Origin: Erigeron canadensis
Lineage: Eukaryota > Streptophyta > Magnoliopsida > Asterales > Asteraceae
DNA: 64,000 nucleotides
NCBI RefSeq assembly: GCF_010389155.1
Contig: NC_057769.1
Coordinates: 11,904,735-11,968,734 of the forward strand
Direction: 5' to 3'
Part shown: positions 48,301 through 61,900 of the stretch, piece by piece
Layout of the letters: the number at the start of each line of letters is the position of its first letter
Numbering within the stretch: position 1 is the stretch's first letter
The notes under the pieces: generated by a model
Seen by the model: the letters and a program-made list of their open reading frames with translations, nothing else
What the model was told of the DNA's origin: nothing
Database searches by the model: none
Translations under genes and position numbers: made by a program

Positions 48301-49076
48301 ATTCCAGAAAACCCAAAATCATCATGGACAACATCAAACTCTTTTCTCACAACTGGATCACAAATTAAATAGGAATAATCATTGCAGAAGTAGTTGGCTT
48401 CATTGGATTTCAAGTCCTAAATGTTTTATTGTATCTATGTGTCCCTTTTCTAGGAACTTGCTAGTACTGTTAAAAAAAAACGCCTAATTCTTTAGAAGCG
48501 TCTCTACCTTATAGACCCATAGAATGACTTACTCTAGATAAACGCCAAACAAACATGATTAATCATGTTATCAAAATAGGGAATGACATGAGATATATGA
48601 AAGGAGGAAATTATCTGTTTGAGCAAAGTTTCTACAGATCATTGTGACACTTCAAAACACATACAATTAAACAACCTACATCAAAAACCATAATCCTGAA
48701 AAACGTTCTCAAGAGTTATAACTAGAAAAATTCACTAGATAAGGTTTTAGTTTACTCGGAAATCTTGAGCTAGGCAAAGTCAATACCCGAACCCATAACC
48801 TTCAATGGATGGTGAAAACTTCATTCTTGACGTTAACGCCATACACCAAAGGTTTGTTTTAGGTGCGTTCTTGACTTCTTCCATTAGTTTCTTACAATAA
48901 GAGTAAACTTCACCCGCTAAATCCTCCTACATTCCCTTTGGTTCCATGCTACATGAAATGAAAATCGTACATTAGTTGGAAAAAAAAAAAAAAAACTATA
49001 GCTGCATTGTTCTATGAATTAAAAGAAAATGCGCTTATGATGACAGCTTCTTACCATAAAAACGAAGGCCTCATAG
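45393..49076. other. intergenic region between the synthase and the HD-ZIP gene
   Basis: It begins with the 3' UTR of the synthase, where GCTGGGGCTCCTTGGTG from its last exon is repeated near 45430. Around 46058-46530, ACCGAATTACCGAAACC and CGGTACTATCGATACC motifs lie in inverted orientation and suggest an old hAT-like MITE (weak). The rest (46530-48960) shows no supported gene. An A15 run lies near 48981-48995, just 3' of the HD-ZIP gene. Confidence 0.5.
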
Positions 49077-52000
49077 CTACGGATTATCAGGACCAACCGC
49101 AGCTTTAATCCTTTCAACGGTGCACTTAATAAGACTATTAACTGTTGCTACTGACCCGAGTGAAAGTTTTGCAGTTGGAACCGAATCAACCAAAATCTGA
49201 AATGCAACTGTCAGTAAAGATCCACCATTCCCAACCTCTAGAATACTTCCTCCTTGATTCTTTCCTGCTCCATCAGGAAGTATAGCAAAACCAGATGGTA
49301 GTAATGCAACATAATCAGGGTCACCGCCACTTAAGACAACGTTCATTGCTGCAATATCTACCGGAGCATAGATAACATATGAACCCGTAGAATCACTTGA
49401 ACTCTCTTGAAGTATGAGCATATTTCCTTGGCTCGAATTTGCACTCTAGAATAGGATACACATTAAAAATCAACCTTGGTATACATACATAATATGCAAA
49501 CATATTGTTATGTTTCTTTTGAATGAATCTAATTAAAAGCTTACATTGACTCTTAGAAGTGAGACACAGTTTCCTGGATCACGACCATTGGCAATATGCG
49601 CCATTTCTTGAACCAGTCCACCATTTGAAAGAATGTCCCACTGCATATATATGTGACAAAAGTTTGTAAGCAGTTTTTATATATTATGATTTTTAGGACT
49701 ATTTATGAAATGAAAGTTGATTATCTACCTCGCTTCTAGAGCGTTCATTACGAAGAAAATCAAAAACTCGCTTTGGTGGAACTGGGATCCAGAACGATGT
49801 AGCAGCACTTAGCACAATACCAGGAGGTCTGCCTGGATCATCAATGCTCTTTCTAGTCATAACACGGACATCATCTGCCCCGCTACCTGACAAAGTTGTC
49901 CATGTATGCGTTGTTGAAGCTCCAACACCGCTACAAAAGCTCAAAACCATTCTCTCTGAAAGTTTCAACATACTCTTTCGCCCTTCTAGAGTCGATATAA
50001 CTGTCCAAACGTTGTTGATAAAAGTTACAAATGCTGATCAAACAAACAGACTGGACCAAGCTAATTCTCTAAATCTTAGGAAAGAACTGACTAGAGATCA
50101 ATAAAAAATGTTAACGTGAAAGAAAAAGGAAAGAACAAGTTAAAACTCATCTGAAATTTAATTAGTGTAATTTATTGATACAAAATTTTTGTGTAAGAAT
50201 ATTACACATTGCAGGGTACTCTACCTGACCGGCCAACCCAATTTGACAACTCTAACAAATGTGTAATTACCTCCAATTTCACCAGTAGGAATGTTGTTAG
50301 CCATAGCGCTTACAAGACGTTCACATTGTCTATCGAGTGTTGCTACCCATCGGCTTGCTCCAAATGCTAAGCCAGAATTCACTAGTAACCGATAGATATC
50401 ATGAACACCTCTGTCATCGATTTCAACATGTTCAACCCATGTAACCTAAAAAAAGCAACACGCAAACTTAATACTACAATACTAGACTGTTTCAGAACAA
50501 TTAATCTATATTATTAGTAGGATGACGTCCTTTATATTTTTTGATCCAGTCAGTTAGCTCCTACTGTTTATATAAACTGATTTAAAAAAAAAAAGAAGTA
50601 AGAATTTAGCCAAGAGTGTCACCTTGGAGTACCCATTGGGAACTTCTTGAATCAAACAACCTGATGGCCTTCTTCGAGATCTTGACATTGTAGAAGAGCG
50701 TAAGTTGTCTAAAGAGACATCAACCACAGCCCAGCTCCCATCGGCGTGTTGCTTACAGTACCTAACGAAATAGTATTCTCTGGTTGGGACTAGTGGCGAA
50801 GGAACCTGATACTCGGCTGTCATCTGAAAAATACATGTTGTGTTAATTATATTTCAGTGTTGCAGCAATACATGTGTGTGAATTGGGGATAACATTCAAA
50901 AGCATATAGAAGATACTTACAAACTATTGATCAATTTACAGTCTTTATGAGAAATCAATTTACACATTCAAAAGCATATAGAAGATATTAGTACTTGCTA
51001 TATATTGCTAAAATGCCAAAATTTTAGTTAAGTGTCACACTCAAAGCATAACTTTTACTGGCATTTACTGCATTTTAACTTGATTTAAACTACAAATATG
51101 AATTTTATGAGCATGAGAATGCATTTTTTTGACACATGTTTAAAGAACGGTTCAATTTATAATAATAGATCAAGCATATAAAGCATATTACTTGCTAATG
51201 CTAAAAACCCAAGATTTTAGTCAAGTGTCACACTCAAAAGCATAACTTTTACTCGCCTTCTAACTTGTTTTAAATTACAAATATGAACTTTAAGAGCATG
51301 TGAATGCATTTTTGTTTACAAACGTTTAAAGAAGAGTTCAATAAGAATAGATCATATCGATATATAATTGTAACTTACCACTTGTAGAGCTCCATTGTAG
51401 TTTCCAGCAACACCGGTTGAAAGAACTTCGAGAGTCATTGCTCTTGAAACAATCCCGGAAAACACATTTGACCATTGATTCTGCAATATCATGTTCACTT
51501 AATTATAATCTAACTCAAATTCAAATAAATCAAGGTTTTGACTTTTGAGCACCAAAAAAAAAAGTTTTTATTTTTCATACCACATCCATCAGAATCTCTA
51601 CAAGATTGACATGATTCATGATGACAATGACGGAATCTCGTGAAGCTTCTGATTTCATTCCCAATTGCTTTGCTCCAATGCCTCTAGGAAAGGCTTGAGA
51701 GTACTCTTCTTCGTTCAATATCTCTGCGGAATTATCAGGGCTTGGAACCCATAAAGGCTCACCAGACTGAGCCATTCTAACCAGTTCTTCCATGGCTGCA
51801 ACTGCTAGTTCAATTATAAGTGGCTTATCGGCCTCACTAGGTCCTGAAACTGAACGGAGAAGGTTGCTGCTTCCAAACATGTCATCCACCATTCCAGGTT
51901 GTGAACTAAAGCTAGCGATTGGTAGGTCAAGAGAACGCGGTGGTCCATTTTGTGACATATTTGGGTAACTTAGCATTGGTTTGCCCACATACTTTGCAGC

Positions 52001-53193
52001 AATTCCGGATATCCTATCAATCTGTTAAATGCACAAAAAGATCGGGTTTTAGAAACCAATATTGTTACTATGAACAAAAATCAAATAAAGAGTTATGTTG
52101 ACGGTTTAATTTTGGCTATGTTAATGATTTAAATTAGGTGATTACTATGGATGAGACTGTCAAATGCTTATCGATACTAATAGGTTCTTTGACCTATTTT
52201 AAAAGAGAAGTAATATTCATATCACATGAGTTTCATAAGTCTATCATTGTTATGCATTGCAAGTATGCTATGATATATGTATAATGTGATAGATGTATCA
52301 AATTTTGTGGTACGATTATCACTACCCATTTTAAAAGCAAGACATTTTGATCCAAAAATCTGAGTCAATGTTTTTAGAAACCTTATAAATATAAGTATGT
52401 AATAATAAAACTAAATATATATATATGGGGTGTTGATTGATTTACTTCTTCACGTAGACGGGCATTTTCAATTCTGAGGTGTTGTTCGTCGAATGACATC
52501 TCCCCAATAGCTGCAGGACCACCACAGTTAGGACAGGTTGCATTGGCGAGCGCCTCCTTGTAACGTATGTTCTCCATTCTTAGCTTTTCATTATCATTCC
52601 TGAGTTGCGAGTTTTCATGGCGTTCATGCTGGGCCTAAAAATATCATTAAGACAAATCCATGACACAACATTAACAGAAAGGTAATTAACTAGTTATATA
52701 TTATCCTTAAAATGCATTACACATATATGATGTTTAAATTAAGTTACCTTCATTTGAGTTCTTTTGTTTTGGAACCAAAACTTGACTTGCAATGGCTCTA
52801 AAGTTAACCTTCTTCCAAGTTCCTTTCTTTGTTTATCATCCGGATGTGGGCATTCCTTGAAGAACCTACGTTCAACCGATACCAAAAAAACATACGTTTT
52901 TCATCAACACTATATGGAAAAAAAAAAGCTAAATGAACAATGTTATGATTTTCATCAACTTACGACTCGAGTTCTTGTATTTGATGTTGAGTGTGACGAT
53001 GATAACGTTTCTTCTTATTAGGACGTTGGTTTGGATCTTGATCATCGCCAGACGGAGCTTCCATGATATCAGTGCCGGATTTGCTCTCGTAGTCATCATC
53101 TCGGAGCATATCAAGTTCATTTTCCGGGCTTTTGTGGCTGATATCAAGAAGATGATGGTGATGCTGACTATCAAACATGTTGGGTTGAAACAT
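49077..53193 (-). CDS. PDF2: HD-ZIP class IV homeodomain-START transcription factor (ATML1/PDF2 clade)
   Basis: Nuclear transcription factor expected to set epidermal (L1) identity by binding L1 boxes. Ten coding exons: 53193-52964, 52865-52748, 52634-52446, 52021-51581, 51480-51379, 50823-50623, 50445-50271, 50000-49729, 49640-49545, 49445-49077. Total 2193 nt, 730 residues plus TAG, all in frame. Homeodomain about 59-116 ending [12 protein letters not shown]; zipper-loop-zipper at about 117-185 with CPNC (Cys150, Cys153); START domain from about 243 ([17 protein letters not shown]) to about 470; C-terminal HD-SAD region ending [17 protein letters not shown]. The N-terminus MFQPNMFDS with a His run, and QIQELESFF in the homeodomain, favour the PDF2/ATML1 clade over HDG2, but the exact orthologue is not settled. 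Splice acceptor CAG-GAGTG at 53211 suggests a 5'-UTR intron. Confidence 0.93.
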
Positions 53194-53210
53194 TTTTTTT
53201 CTTCACACTC

Positions 53211-55282
53211 CTGATTATAAAGAAATAAAGAAAATTATATATATATATATAAGAGAAATATTATAGATATTGAAATAAATATCATAAATAAATGTAGATA
53301 TATGCCAAATAACATATCTAATTTAGACTGATTATATATTATCATATTTTGACTTCAAAATTATTCAAAGACAAATTAAGTCTAAAAAAAACAGACTTTG
53401 TGTTCAGCTGTTGAGATTTTTGGGTTTTTACTCATGAGGTAAGAATTCGATTCTCATAGATAGATCTCATTTGATGGGAGGCTTCGTGGGGTTTTTTTTT
53501 TTTTCTTATATACGTATCAACTAAGACAACTTACTACCCTGGTCTGAACGAGCCGGACCTTACTCTTAAAAGGCGTAGGATGCATGTTATTCGAGCATTT
53601 CGGTTAAAAGAAGAAAAATAATACAGATCGAGACAATCTTATTCTCACATATAGATAGCTACAGATTTGACACAGTATATAGAAATAGAAGAATTTATAG
53701 GGAATATTTTTGGGGATTGTCATATATAGGTTGACCTTACTATTACATAGATAGAAAAATGCATGGAAGATTAATTTATAAATAAATTGTTAACAAGTTT
53801 TAACAAATAAATATAGTGTGTGAAAATGAAGATTGGGAAATAAGAGGATAAGATAAAAGTTTTAAATACAATTAATAGGTCAATGTCACACAATATATTT
53901 TGTAGGAATTTTATTTCTAATTAAATTGCCATTTACTAATTTACAAGTTTAATTAATACCTCAATAAATATAATAATATATCACATTAAAGGTTTGGAAA
54001 TATAATCAAACTAACATACACATGCAACAAATCTATGATGAATAAACAAAAGCGTGAACTCTAAAATTTTAAAGATAAATAAACGAAGTGGCAAGTGATC
54101 GATAAAATTAATTAATGGAGAAAGCGAAAGAACTATACCACTTTTGTCATGTGTTGATGAATTGAAATTATATTTGGGTATAATTAGACATTAATTAATA
54201 ATGTTCAATAAATATATATTTTATTAATATTAATTGCTTTATTTTATTATTGGAAACCATTAAAGAAAGCATAGGGAATAAGGTTTTGGACTATGGATAT
54301 GTGCACACATAAAAGACACAAATTGTATTTATTGGAAGTCAACAAATCTCTATCTTCTTTGAAAACAAAGTCAACTTTACATACATAAAACGTTCATACT
54401 TAAAAACAAAATTTCTCTTTTATGTTATTTTCAATTCTTTTGTTGGATTCTATATAAAAACGTTGTGGTTAAAAGGAAATAAAGTATTAAAATTTGAACT
54501 CATAAGTCACCACTTGATATTAATTATTTCGAGGCTAAAATGTTTATAACAATTAATATAAAAATAAAAATTCTTCTGTGCAAACCATACCTATCAGTTT
54601 TATTAAAACCTAATTTTAAAGAACCAAGTATATATGTTATATTTTAAGAATTTATATCTTATGAAATTAGAAAGTACAAAGAGCTGAGTTTTAGAAAATT
54701 AACATGGATGTGGGTTTATTTTATAAGATTTTTTTTCTTTGTAATATTGCTAGGTTTATAAAAATATAATAAGAAGTTAAGTAATATATACCGATATATA
54801 GATAAAAAAAAATATTTTTTGATCTTAAGAAACTTTCCCTTTTTGTAATAAATCAAATCATATCAAATCAAATCATGTCTAAAAATGTTAATTTTTGATC
54901 TTTTCACAACATAAGAAAAATAATAGTATATATCAAAGAAGATATGCATATATCTTATAATACACATTCAGAAACCCTAGTAGAGTTTTTTGGAATTTGC
55001 TTATAGTTTCTTTTTGGTAAAGAAAACTCAAAATGAATGAAAAACATAATCATTCATTCAAAACTTTCTTGATTTCGTAACAAAAATAAAAAAAATACTT
55101 TGTTCAAAAAAATCTTGAAAAATCCATAAATTAAAAACATGTGTAAGTCAAGCCATCAAAATATTATAATTGTACTTTCAAAAATATAAACACAAAAAAA
55201 CTATTGAAAATGATCAGAAGAACAACAATAACGATACCCAATCCTGTTATCAGAAACTATATGGGAATGGAGAAAACTTACT
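53211..55282 (-). other. inferred 5'-UTR intron of the HD-ZIP gene
   Basis: A possible acceptor (TTTATAATCAG, ending at 53211) lies 17 nt before the ATG. A strong donor GTAAGT occurs at 55282-55277 on the minus strand, just after the CT-rich leader. Long leader introns are known in this clade. In between is AT-rich DNA with, near 53395-53510, a GAATTCGATTCTCA motif and T-run that could be a SINE scrap. The intron itself is inference. Confidence 0.4.
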
Positions 55283-55551
55283 AGTATAATATTAATTCAG
55301 TCTTGGTCCGGCCAGACCAAAAAAGATCTGATAAATTAAGGGGGGAAGGATGAAGAACTACTGAAAACCACTTAATATTATTAAGAGTGTAAGATTATAA
55401 AAAAAGTGGTTTTCAGGCTGGTTTCCATTGAAGCCTATCTGTATCTTTCTTGTGAATAGAATTTAAGAAGAATGAAGAGAGAGAGAGAAAAGAAGGGAAA
55501 GGAAAGGAACAGGTAGGAGAATTGAAGAGATAGAGAGGGAGGGTGGTGTAG

Positions 55552-55559
55552 TAAATGCA
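55552..55559 (+). promoter_or_regulatory. L1 box TAAATGCA
   Basis: Exact match to the HD-ZIP IV binding motif TAAATGYA, on the plus strand, about 2.36 kb upstream of the HD-ZIP start codon and 24 nt from a second inverted copy. Confidence 0.6.
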
Positions 55560-55583
55560 ATGTGTATAGAGAGGAGATGCAAT

Positions 55584-55591
55584 TGCATTTA
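55584..55591 (-). promoter_or_regulatory. L1 box TAAATGCA (inverted partner)
   Basis: TGCATTTA on the plus strand, so TAAATGCA in the sense direction of the HD-ZIP gene. Paired with 55552-55559 in opposite orientation. Confidence 0.6.
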
Positions 55592-56057
55592 TGGAGAAAG
55601 AGAGAGGCTCAGAGACTTGTTGCAAGCTGTTGTTTTCTCACACACATTCACTATGTGTGTAGGTTGATTTTGTAAATTTAGTTTTTCATTGAATTGAAGA
55701 AGTTAGCTAGGGTTTTTATTTTTCCTTCTACTAGTTACCATCTTCCGTTAAGTTGTGTTATTGTATATGTAATGTAACAAATATATGCATGAATGTGTGT
55801 CAACCACTTTTATTACAAGCGTGTACGTTGGTTTTTTTATTTTTTACCTTATAATTAAATTATATTAATTAAGATAAGATCAAATAATATTAATTTACAT
55901 ATCTGTGAATATATATACTTATGAAGTACGAAGAATAAATAACTAACCCATGAATCTATGATGAAACATGTCTTTTAATGTAGGGAAAAAACATATATAA
56001 ACTATAGGTAAAGAGAAATAAATGTTATGACACGCCAATTCTTAACCATTTGCTAAC

Positions 56058-56377
56058 TATGCCTGGCAATCCTAACCCGTGTCTTTCGAATTGGATAAAT
56101 TTGGGTAAACTTTTCTTGCTCAGCGGGTGGACTTGGGTAGTGGAAAAAATGGCTAGCGGGTTTAGCGGGTCTACAATGAAAGCATAGACCAATTACAAGC
56201 GGGTCCAAACGGGTTTAAGAATGGATAACCGCAATTTCACAAATTCACGCACCATCTAACGATTCCTTAAATATTGATATCACCTTTCACTGTTTCATAT
56301 GCAGGTAAATAAGAGATTGGTAACACTACAGGTGGCTTTATTTTGTTTTATTATATCTACTACTCTTATCTTTAGAG

Positions 56378-56449
<72 letters not shown>

Positions 56450-57003
56450 ATTATTATTTAATTTTATTAAATATGAATAAAGTGATAATAATTATAACTA
56501 TTTTGTTTTATAAAATTATATATTATATGTATATGTATATAAATATAAATAATTATTATTATTATTTTGTTTCATGTAGTTTAGATTATTATTATTACTA
56601 AAACTAAAATTATTATGTACTTCAATATTTTTGTTAAGATTTCTAAACCTTCAATAAACACCTAATTCTCTATTATAGTTAGACTAGTTTTGATATCGTA
56701 TATATAAAATATACATTTATACATAAAAGAATCTCTACAGTTATATAATTGAACATATTTATATTAACAATTTATATAACAGAACTAATATCACTTGCTT
56801 TATTTTCAAATTAAGAATATTTTCAAGAATACAAAAAATAGTTATCAATAAAAAAAAATGTGGGTTGACCTGCGCCCAACCCGCGCCCAACCCGCTTTGA
56901 CCCGCACCCGTTTGACCCGCATTCCTTACGTGACCCGCTTGGACCCGCACCCGTTTTGACCCGTTACCCAAACCCGCCCGACCCGCCCATTTTGCTAGGC
57001 CTA
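56058..57003. mobile_element. hAT-like non-autonomous element, 946 bp, CCCG-rich ends
   Basis: Ends TATGCCTGGCAA and (inverted) TAGGCCTAGCAA, flanked by TTGCTAAC (56050-56057) and CTGCTAAC (57004-57011), 7 of 8 matching. Subterminal regions carry many GACCCG/ACCCGC repeats: GCGGGT in the left end, and the complementary form densely at 56870-56990 on the right. No transposase. It includes an (ATT)n run. Confidence 0.65.
56377..56449. repeat. (ATT)n microsatellite
   Basis: About 24 consecutive ATT units with a few imperfections at the right edge; it produces a poly-Tyr open frame that is not a gene. Confidence 0.95.
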
Positions 57004-57011
57004 CTGCTAAC

Positions 57012-58912
57012 TATTGTTATATATGTACCCATAAGTAGCTAAGTTATTTATGTATATTTTTATATATACTTGTAATAAAATATCATGTTAACATGACTGT
57101 AAATATGTCTTACTAACTTAGAATTTGATATTTGACTAACCTTATAATCAAGCATTACATAAAAAGTCACTAGTCGTTGACAAGAAATGACGTTGTTCAG
57201 ACCCTCGAATGTCGTCGTACATTATAGTCTTGTCTCATTAGACTAGGAGGAGTGGATCTCGGAAGAGTGTGACGTTACTTACGTCATGTGGGTAGGAAAA
57301 GTTGCCTTATAAAAAAGGTGAAAATAAATAAACTTTGGAGAGTGGGATGACTTACGTTATGTGACATGTGGGGCAAGAAAGTGTTGTATATATATAGAAG
57401 GATAAAGAGGAAAAAATATATCAAACATTTTGATTTCCGCATCAGTCAACAAAGAAATAAGCAACCTTGTGGGTTCACCCAACGGTGTGGTGTTCTGGGC
57501 GAACTTAGACAACTTTCGGGATGGTTTGCCCCTTTTTTTTCCCACTCCCTTCAGTCTCAAGTTCACGATAATGAATGTTGCTTGACGACGACACATTATG
57601 GAGTCCATGCATATATGCTTTTAAAAGTTAGAAAGGAGGAGAAAGGCAAAGAATTATATTTTTAGCACTGAGACAATCTACAATGGTAAATAAATATTTT
57701 CAAACAACATTTATAAATCCATGCGGATAAATAAGAAGAAATAATGACAAAGAGAAAAGAAAAAATGGTACTGTAGTATTTGTTTGAGTGGTCCAACTAA
57801 TCATTCAATAAAATAATTCTTCAATCAAACACCCAAAGTTCAACCCAAATAAAATTTTTAGCCCATAGACCAATAAATATCTATGGTTTATATCTTCAGC
57901 CCAACAAGTTGCGGTAAGAGTGTAAGCCGTAAGCCTGTAACACATAAAAATATAAAATCCACGGATATGTAACCGATATCACGACCAAAAGTCAAACTAA
58001 AAAAAGCTTGTCCGAAATGAACTGATTGAAACAAAAGTTAGCAACAAGATTACTATGGGAAAATAAAAACTCAGGTAAATAGATTATTGGAAAAACTAAT
58101 GGAATTCCCATAAGGTGGGTGAGTAGGTGATCATGAAGAAGGATAAGTGTTTCAATATAGGTTTTTTAAACTCGATTGTTTTCCTATGCCTACAATTGTT
58201 ATATATCTTTACTAAAATGACGTACGTTCATCGATCATTTTTTTATGCCAAAAAATTACTTATTTGAAGTTAGGTTATCATCTATTGTACATACTGTGTT
58301 AAATTGTGATGTAAATGTTCCCTTTTAAGCTCTTGAATATACAGTATATTAAAACTAGCTACTTGATGTATTATTGATTCTACGGAGGCTGTTTCCAGAT
58401 TCGACCTAAATGGTAGAAAAAGACGTCCATCTGGCTAATACAATAAATTTATTTTGCTGAAATGACTCCCTATAGACCGGTATCCCTATTGATTTCCAAT
58501 GTATCGGTTTTGACATGACCACAACTAACCCATTTTTACTATGTATTCATCTTCCTATCAAGTGACTGAGAAAACAATGATGTTGAGACAGTACGAAACT
58601 TCCTTTAAGCTTTATTAGTTGATGCCATTTTGGAATTTTGCATAAATTGTTGTCTTAATACATCCAATCCAATCTTCTAATCTAATAAATATCAAGATTA
58701 AATTATAAAGTAATAGGTATTCTTTTTTAACATTAGATTAACACTGCCAACTCTTGGACCATTTGATGCCATTTGCAGACTATAATATTTCAATGATCAA
58801 TAGAATATCAAAAATAATTGGCCATAACATGAAGAAAGAAATAAAGTCCCTATAATTAAACAGAGGTTTAGTTGGTTGTTTCTGAATATTCATTCTCAAA
58901 TCCTACTATACA
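57012..58912 (+). promoter_or_regulatory. intergenic region and 5' flank of the NLR gene
   Basis: AT-rich, without a supported gene. GTGACGTTACTTACGTCATG near 57270 contains two ACGT-type cores. TTGAC W-box cores occur on either strand, for example AAAGTCAAACT near 57988. A functional role is not shown. Confidence 0.35.
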
Positions 58913-61900
58913 ATGGCTGAAATTATTGCTACTGAGTTGATTAAAGTCGTTTTTCAGAAACTGGGAGATGAAGCGTTGAAGCAGATCGTTCGGGCACAGG
59001 GAATCCGATCAGAGATCAAGAACTTGGACAAGACACTGTCAAAAATCCAAGATCTCCTAAATGATGCTGCTGACAAAGAAACCGCTGATAAAGATGTCAA
59101 ACAATGGCTCAATAGTCTCCAACATTTGGCTTATGATATCGATGACTTACTTGATGGTTTGGCAACTGATGCTATGCATCGTGAGCTGAATGATCAGGAG
59201 TCAGGTTCAAATACCAGAAAGGTAATTAGAAAGTTCATCCCGACATGTTGTACTGATTTGAATATAAGTAGTAGATTGCATCCCAAGTTAGATAGCATCA
59301 CTGCCAAGTTAGAGATACTAGAAAAGGAAAAGGTTTCTCTAGGTTTGAATATCAAGAAAGATGAAAAGCCAAACAGTGTAACTAGTAGAAAAAACCAGAC
59401 CTCTTTGCCAGATTCATATAAGATTGTTGGTAGAGAAGCTGAAAAAATGGTATTGCTCCATAAATTGTTGGGAGATGAGAAACCATGTAAGGAAAAGTTT
59501 AGCGTTGTACCTATAGTTGGTATGGGTGGGGTTGGTAAGACCACTTTGGCTAGAAGTTTATATAACGATAGACAGGTGCAGGATCACTTTAAGCTCCGTA
59601 TGTGGGTTTGTGTTTCTGATGATTTTGATGTGTTTAAGATTAGTCAAACCATCTTTAGAGCAATGACCAGTGAAAACAAGGAATTTGAAGATTTAAATCA
59701 GCTTCAAATAGCTCTGTCAGATCAATTTAAGGAGAAACAATTTCTACTGGTACTAGATGATATTTGGTGTGAAGAATACGTCGATTGGGAGAACCTCGTA
59801 AAGCCGTTTGATGCAGGGGCTCCTGGAAGTAAAATAATCATGACAACCCGGAAGGAAGGATTGCTCAAACAGATTGGTTTCGATCATCTAGACAAGCTCG
59901 AGAGTTTGTCACATGACGATGCTATGTCTTTACTTGCTCGTCATGCATTGGATGTAGATAACTTTAATTCGCATCCTAAACTGAAACCACATGGTGACGG
60001 TATTGTGAAAAACTGTGGACGTTTGCCTTTGGCTTTAAAAGTAGTTGGAAGGCTATTGAGGGCCAGATTAGATGAAAGAGATTGGCAGCAAGTGTTAAAT
60101 AGCGAGATATGGCGTTTAAAAAATGTTAATGATATTGTTCCAGCCCTTAGGCTAAGTTACCAAGAGCTTTCAGCATGTTTGAAACAATTGTTTGCATATT
60201 GCTCCTTTTTCCCCAAGGACTTTTTGTTTGACAAAAGGGAGCTGGTTTTGTTGTGGGTGGCCGAAGGTTTCATTAAACAATCAACTGGAAGCATGTTAAC
60301 CGAAGAATCCTTGGGACATGAATACTTTGAAGAGTTGTTATCGAGGTCATTTTTTCAGCATGCACCTAATGATGAATCGTTCTTTGTCATGCACGACCTC
60401 TTGAATGACTTGGCCATATTTGTTGCTGAAGATTTTTTTCTCAGGTTGAATGATCAAATGGAAATGAAGCTAGAAACTTTGGCAAAGTACCGCCGTATGT
60501 CATTTATTCGTGAGGAATTTGTCGGTCACCAGAAGTTCGAGGCACTTAAAAGTGCCAAGAGTTTGAGAACTTTTTTGGCGGTGTCTACCGGGGGGAAAGA
60601 AAGTTATGATATATTCTACTTCTCGAATAAGATTTTGGTTGACCTACTTCCCGAGTTGCCAATGTTGAGGGTTCTTTGCTTAAGCGGCTTCCAGATAAGT
60701 GAGGTACCGGAGTGTGTGGGTCGTTTGAAGCAATTGAGGTATTTGAACTTGTCGCAAACTAAGATCAAAGAACTACCAGAAAATGTGGGGTATCTCTATA
60801 ACTTGCAATCATTGATTGTTTTTGGTTGTGATAAATTATGTAAGTTGCCTAAAAGCTTTTCAAAGCTTAAAAGTTTGCGACATCTTGACATTAGGGATAC
60901 TCCATTATTAAAGCAGATGCCCTTAGGAATTGGGAAGTTGAATAGCCTACAAACACTTAGCAAGATCATTATTCAAAGAGATGATGGTTTTACAATAATT
61001 GAGCTCAAAGAGTTAAAGAATCTCGAGGGTAAGATTTGCATTGAGGGGTTAAATAAAGTGCAAGATGCAAGACATGCACGGGATGCAAGCTTATCGACAA
61101 AAAGACTAACTGAGGTAGAGCTGGTATGGAATGATGTATCTAATGATTCTCCAAATGAAGCACTTGAATTTGAGGTCCTTAGTGTACTTAAGCCTTCTAG
61201 TGACGTTTTAAAGAAATTCAAAATCATGTCATACTCGGGAACAAAGTTTCCGAACTGGGTTGGTGATTCCTCGTTTCATGTGTTGGTCCATGTTTCGATA
61301 GGTGATTGTAGAAATTGTAAGTCATTACCAGCACTTGGGAGGCTACAATCACTTAAGGAGTTGGTAATTGAAGGCATGAAGGAGGTTAAAGTCATAGGTT
61401 CAGAGCTACTTGGGACGGGTGGTGTTGCATTCCCTTCACTTAAAACTCTAAGGTTTAAAGATATGTTGGGCTGGAAGGTATGGTCGACCTGTAAGGCTGA
61501 TGTAGTGTTTCCATGTCTTCGAGAGCTTTATATATATGATTGTCCTGAATTGGTTGACATCTCCCTTGAAGAAATACCTACATTGAGATATCTAGATATA
61601 AAGGGTGTTGGCGATGGTGTATTGAGAAGCACAATTCGTGTAGCTTTTTTAGTCACTCAGTTGGTAATACATAATATTGCAGGGCTTAGTGATGAGGTGT
61701 GGAGAGGTGTTATAAACAATCTTGGGGCAGTCGAACAAGTATGGGTCAATAGTTGTAATGAAATAAGATACATGTGGGAATCAGAGGAAGTCGCAAGTAA
61801 GGTTCTTGTGAATTTAAGGCACCTGGAAGTTAATGGTTGTTCGGAATTGGTGAGTTTAGGAGAGAAACAGGAGGATTGCAGGAGAAATCTGCTAACATCC

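Larger units (their letters stand above)
55413..55625 (-). promoter_or_regulatory. CT-rich leader/promoter of the HD-ZIP gene
   Basis: On the minus strand this is strongly pyrimidine-rich (CTCTCTCTCT blocks), typical of plant 5' leaders. It also holds a 70-codon open frame, which I do not regard as a gene. It contains two L1 boxes. The transcription start is not resolvable from sequence. Confidence 0.5.

Noticed and set aside
55413..55625. 70-codon open frame in the HD-ZIP leader
   Set aside because: Low-complexity CT-rich translation; could at most be a uORF, with no support.
56299..56601. Poly-Tyr open frame
   Set aside because: Translation of the (ATT)n microsatellite.
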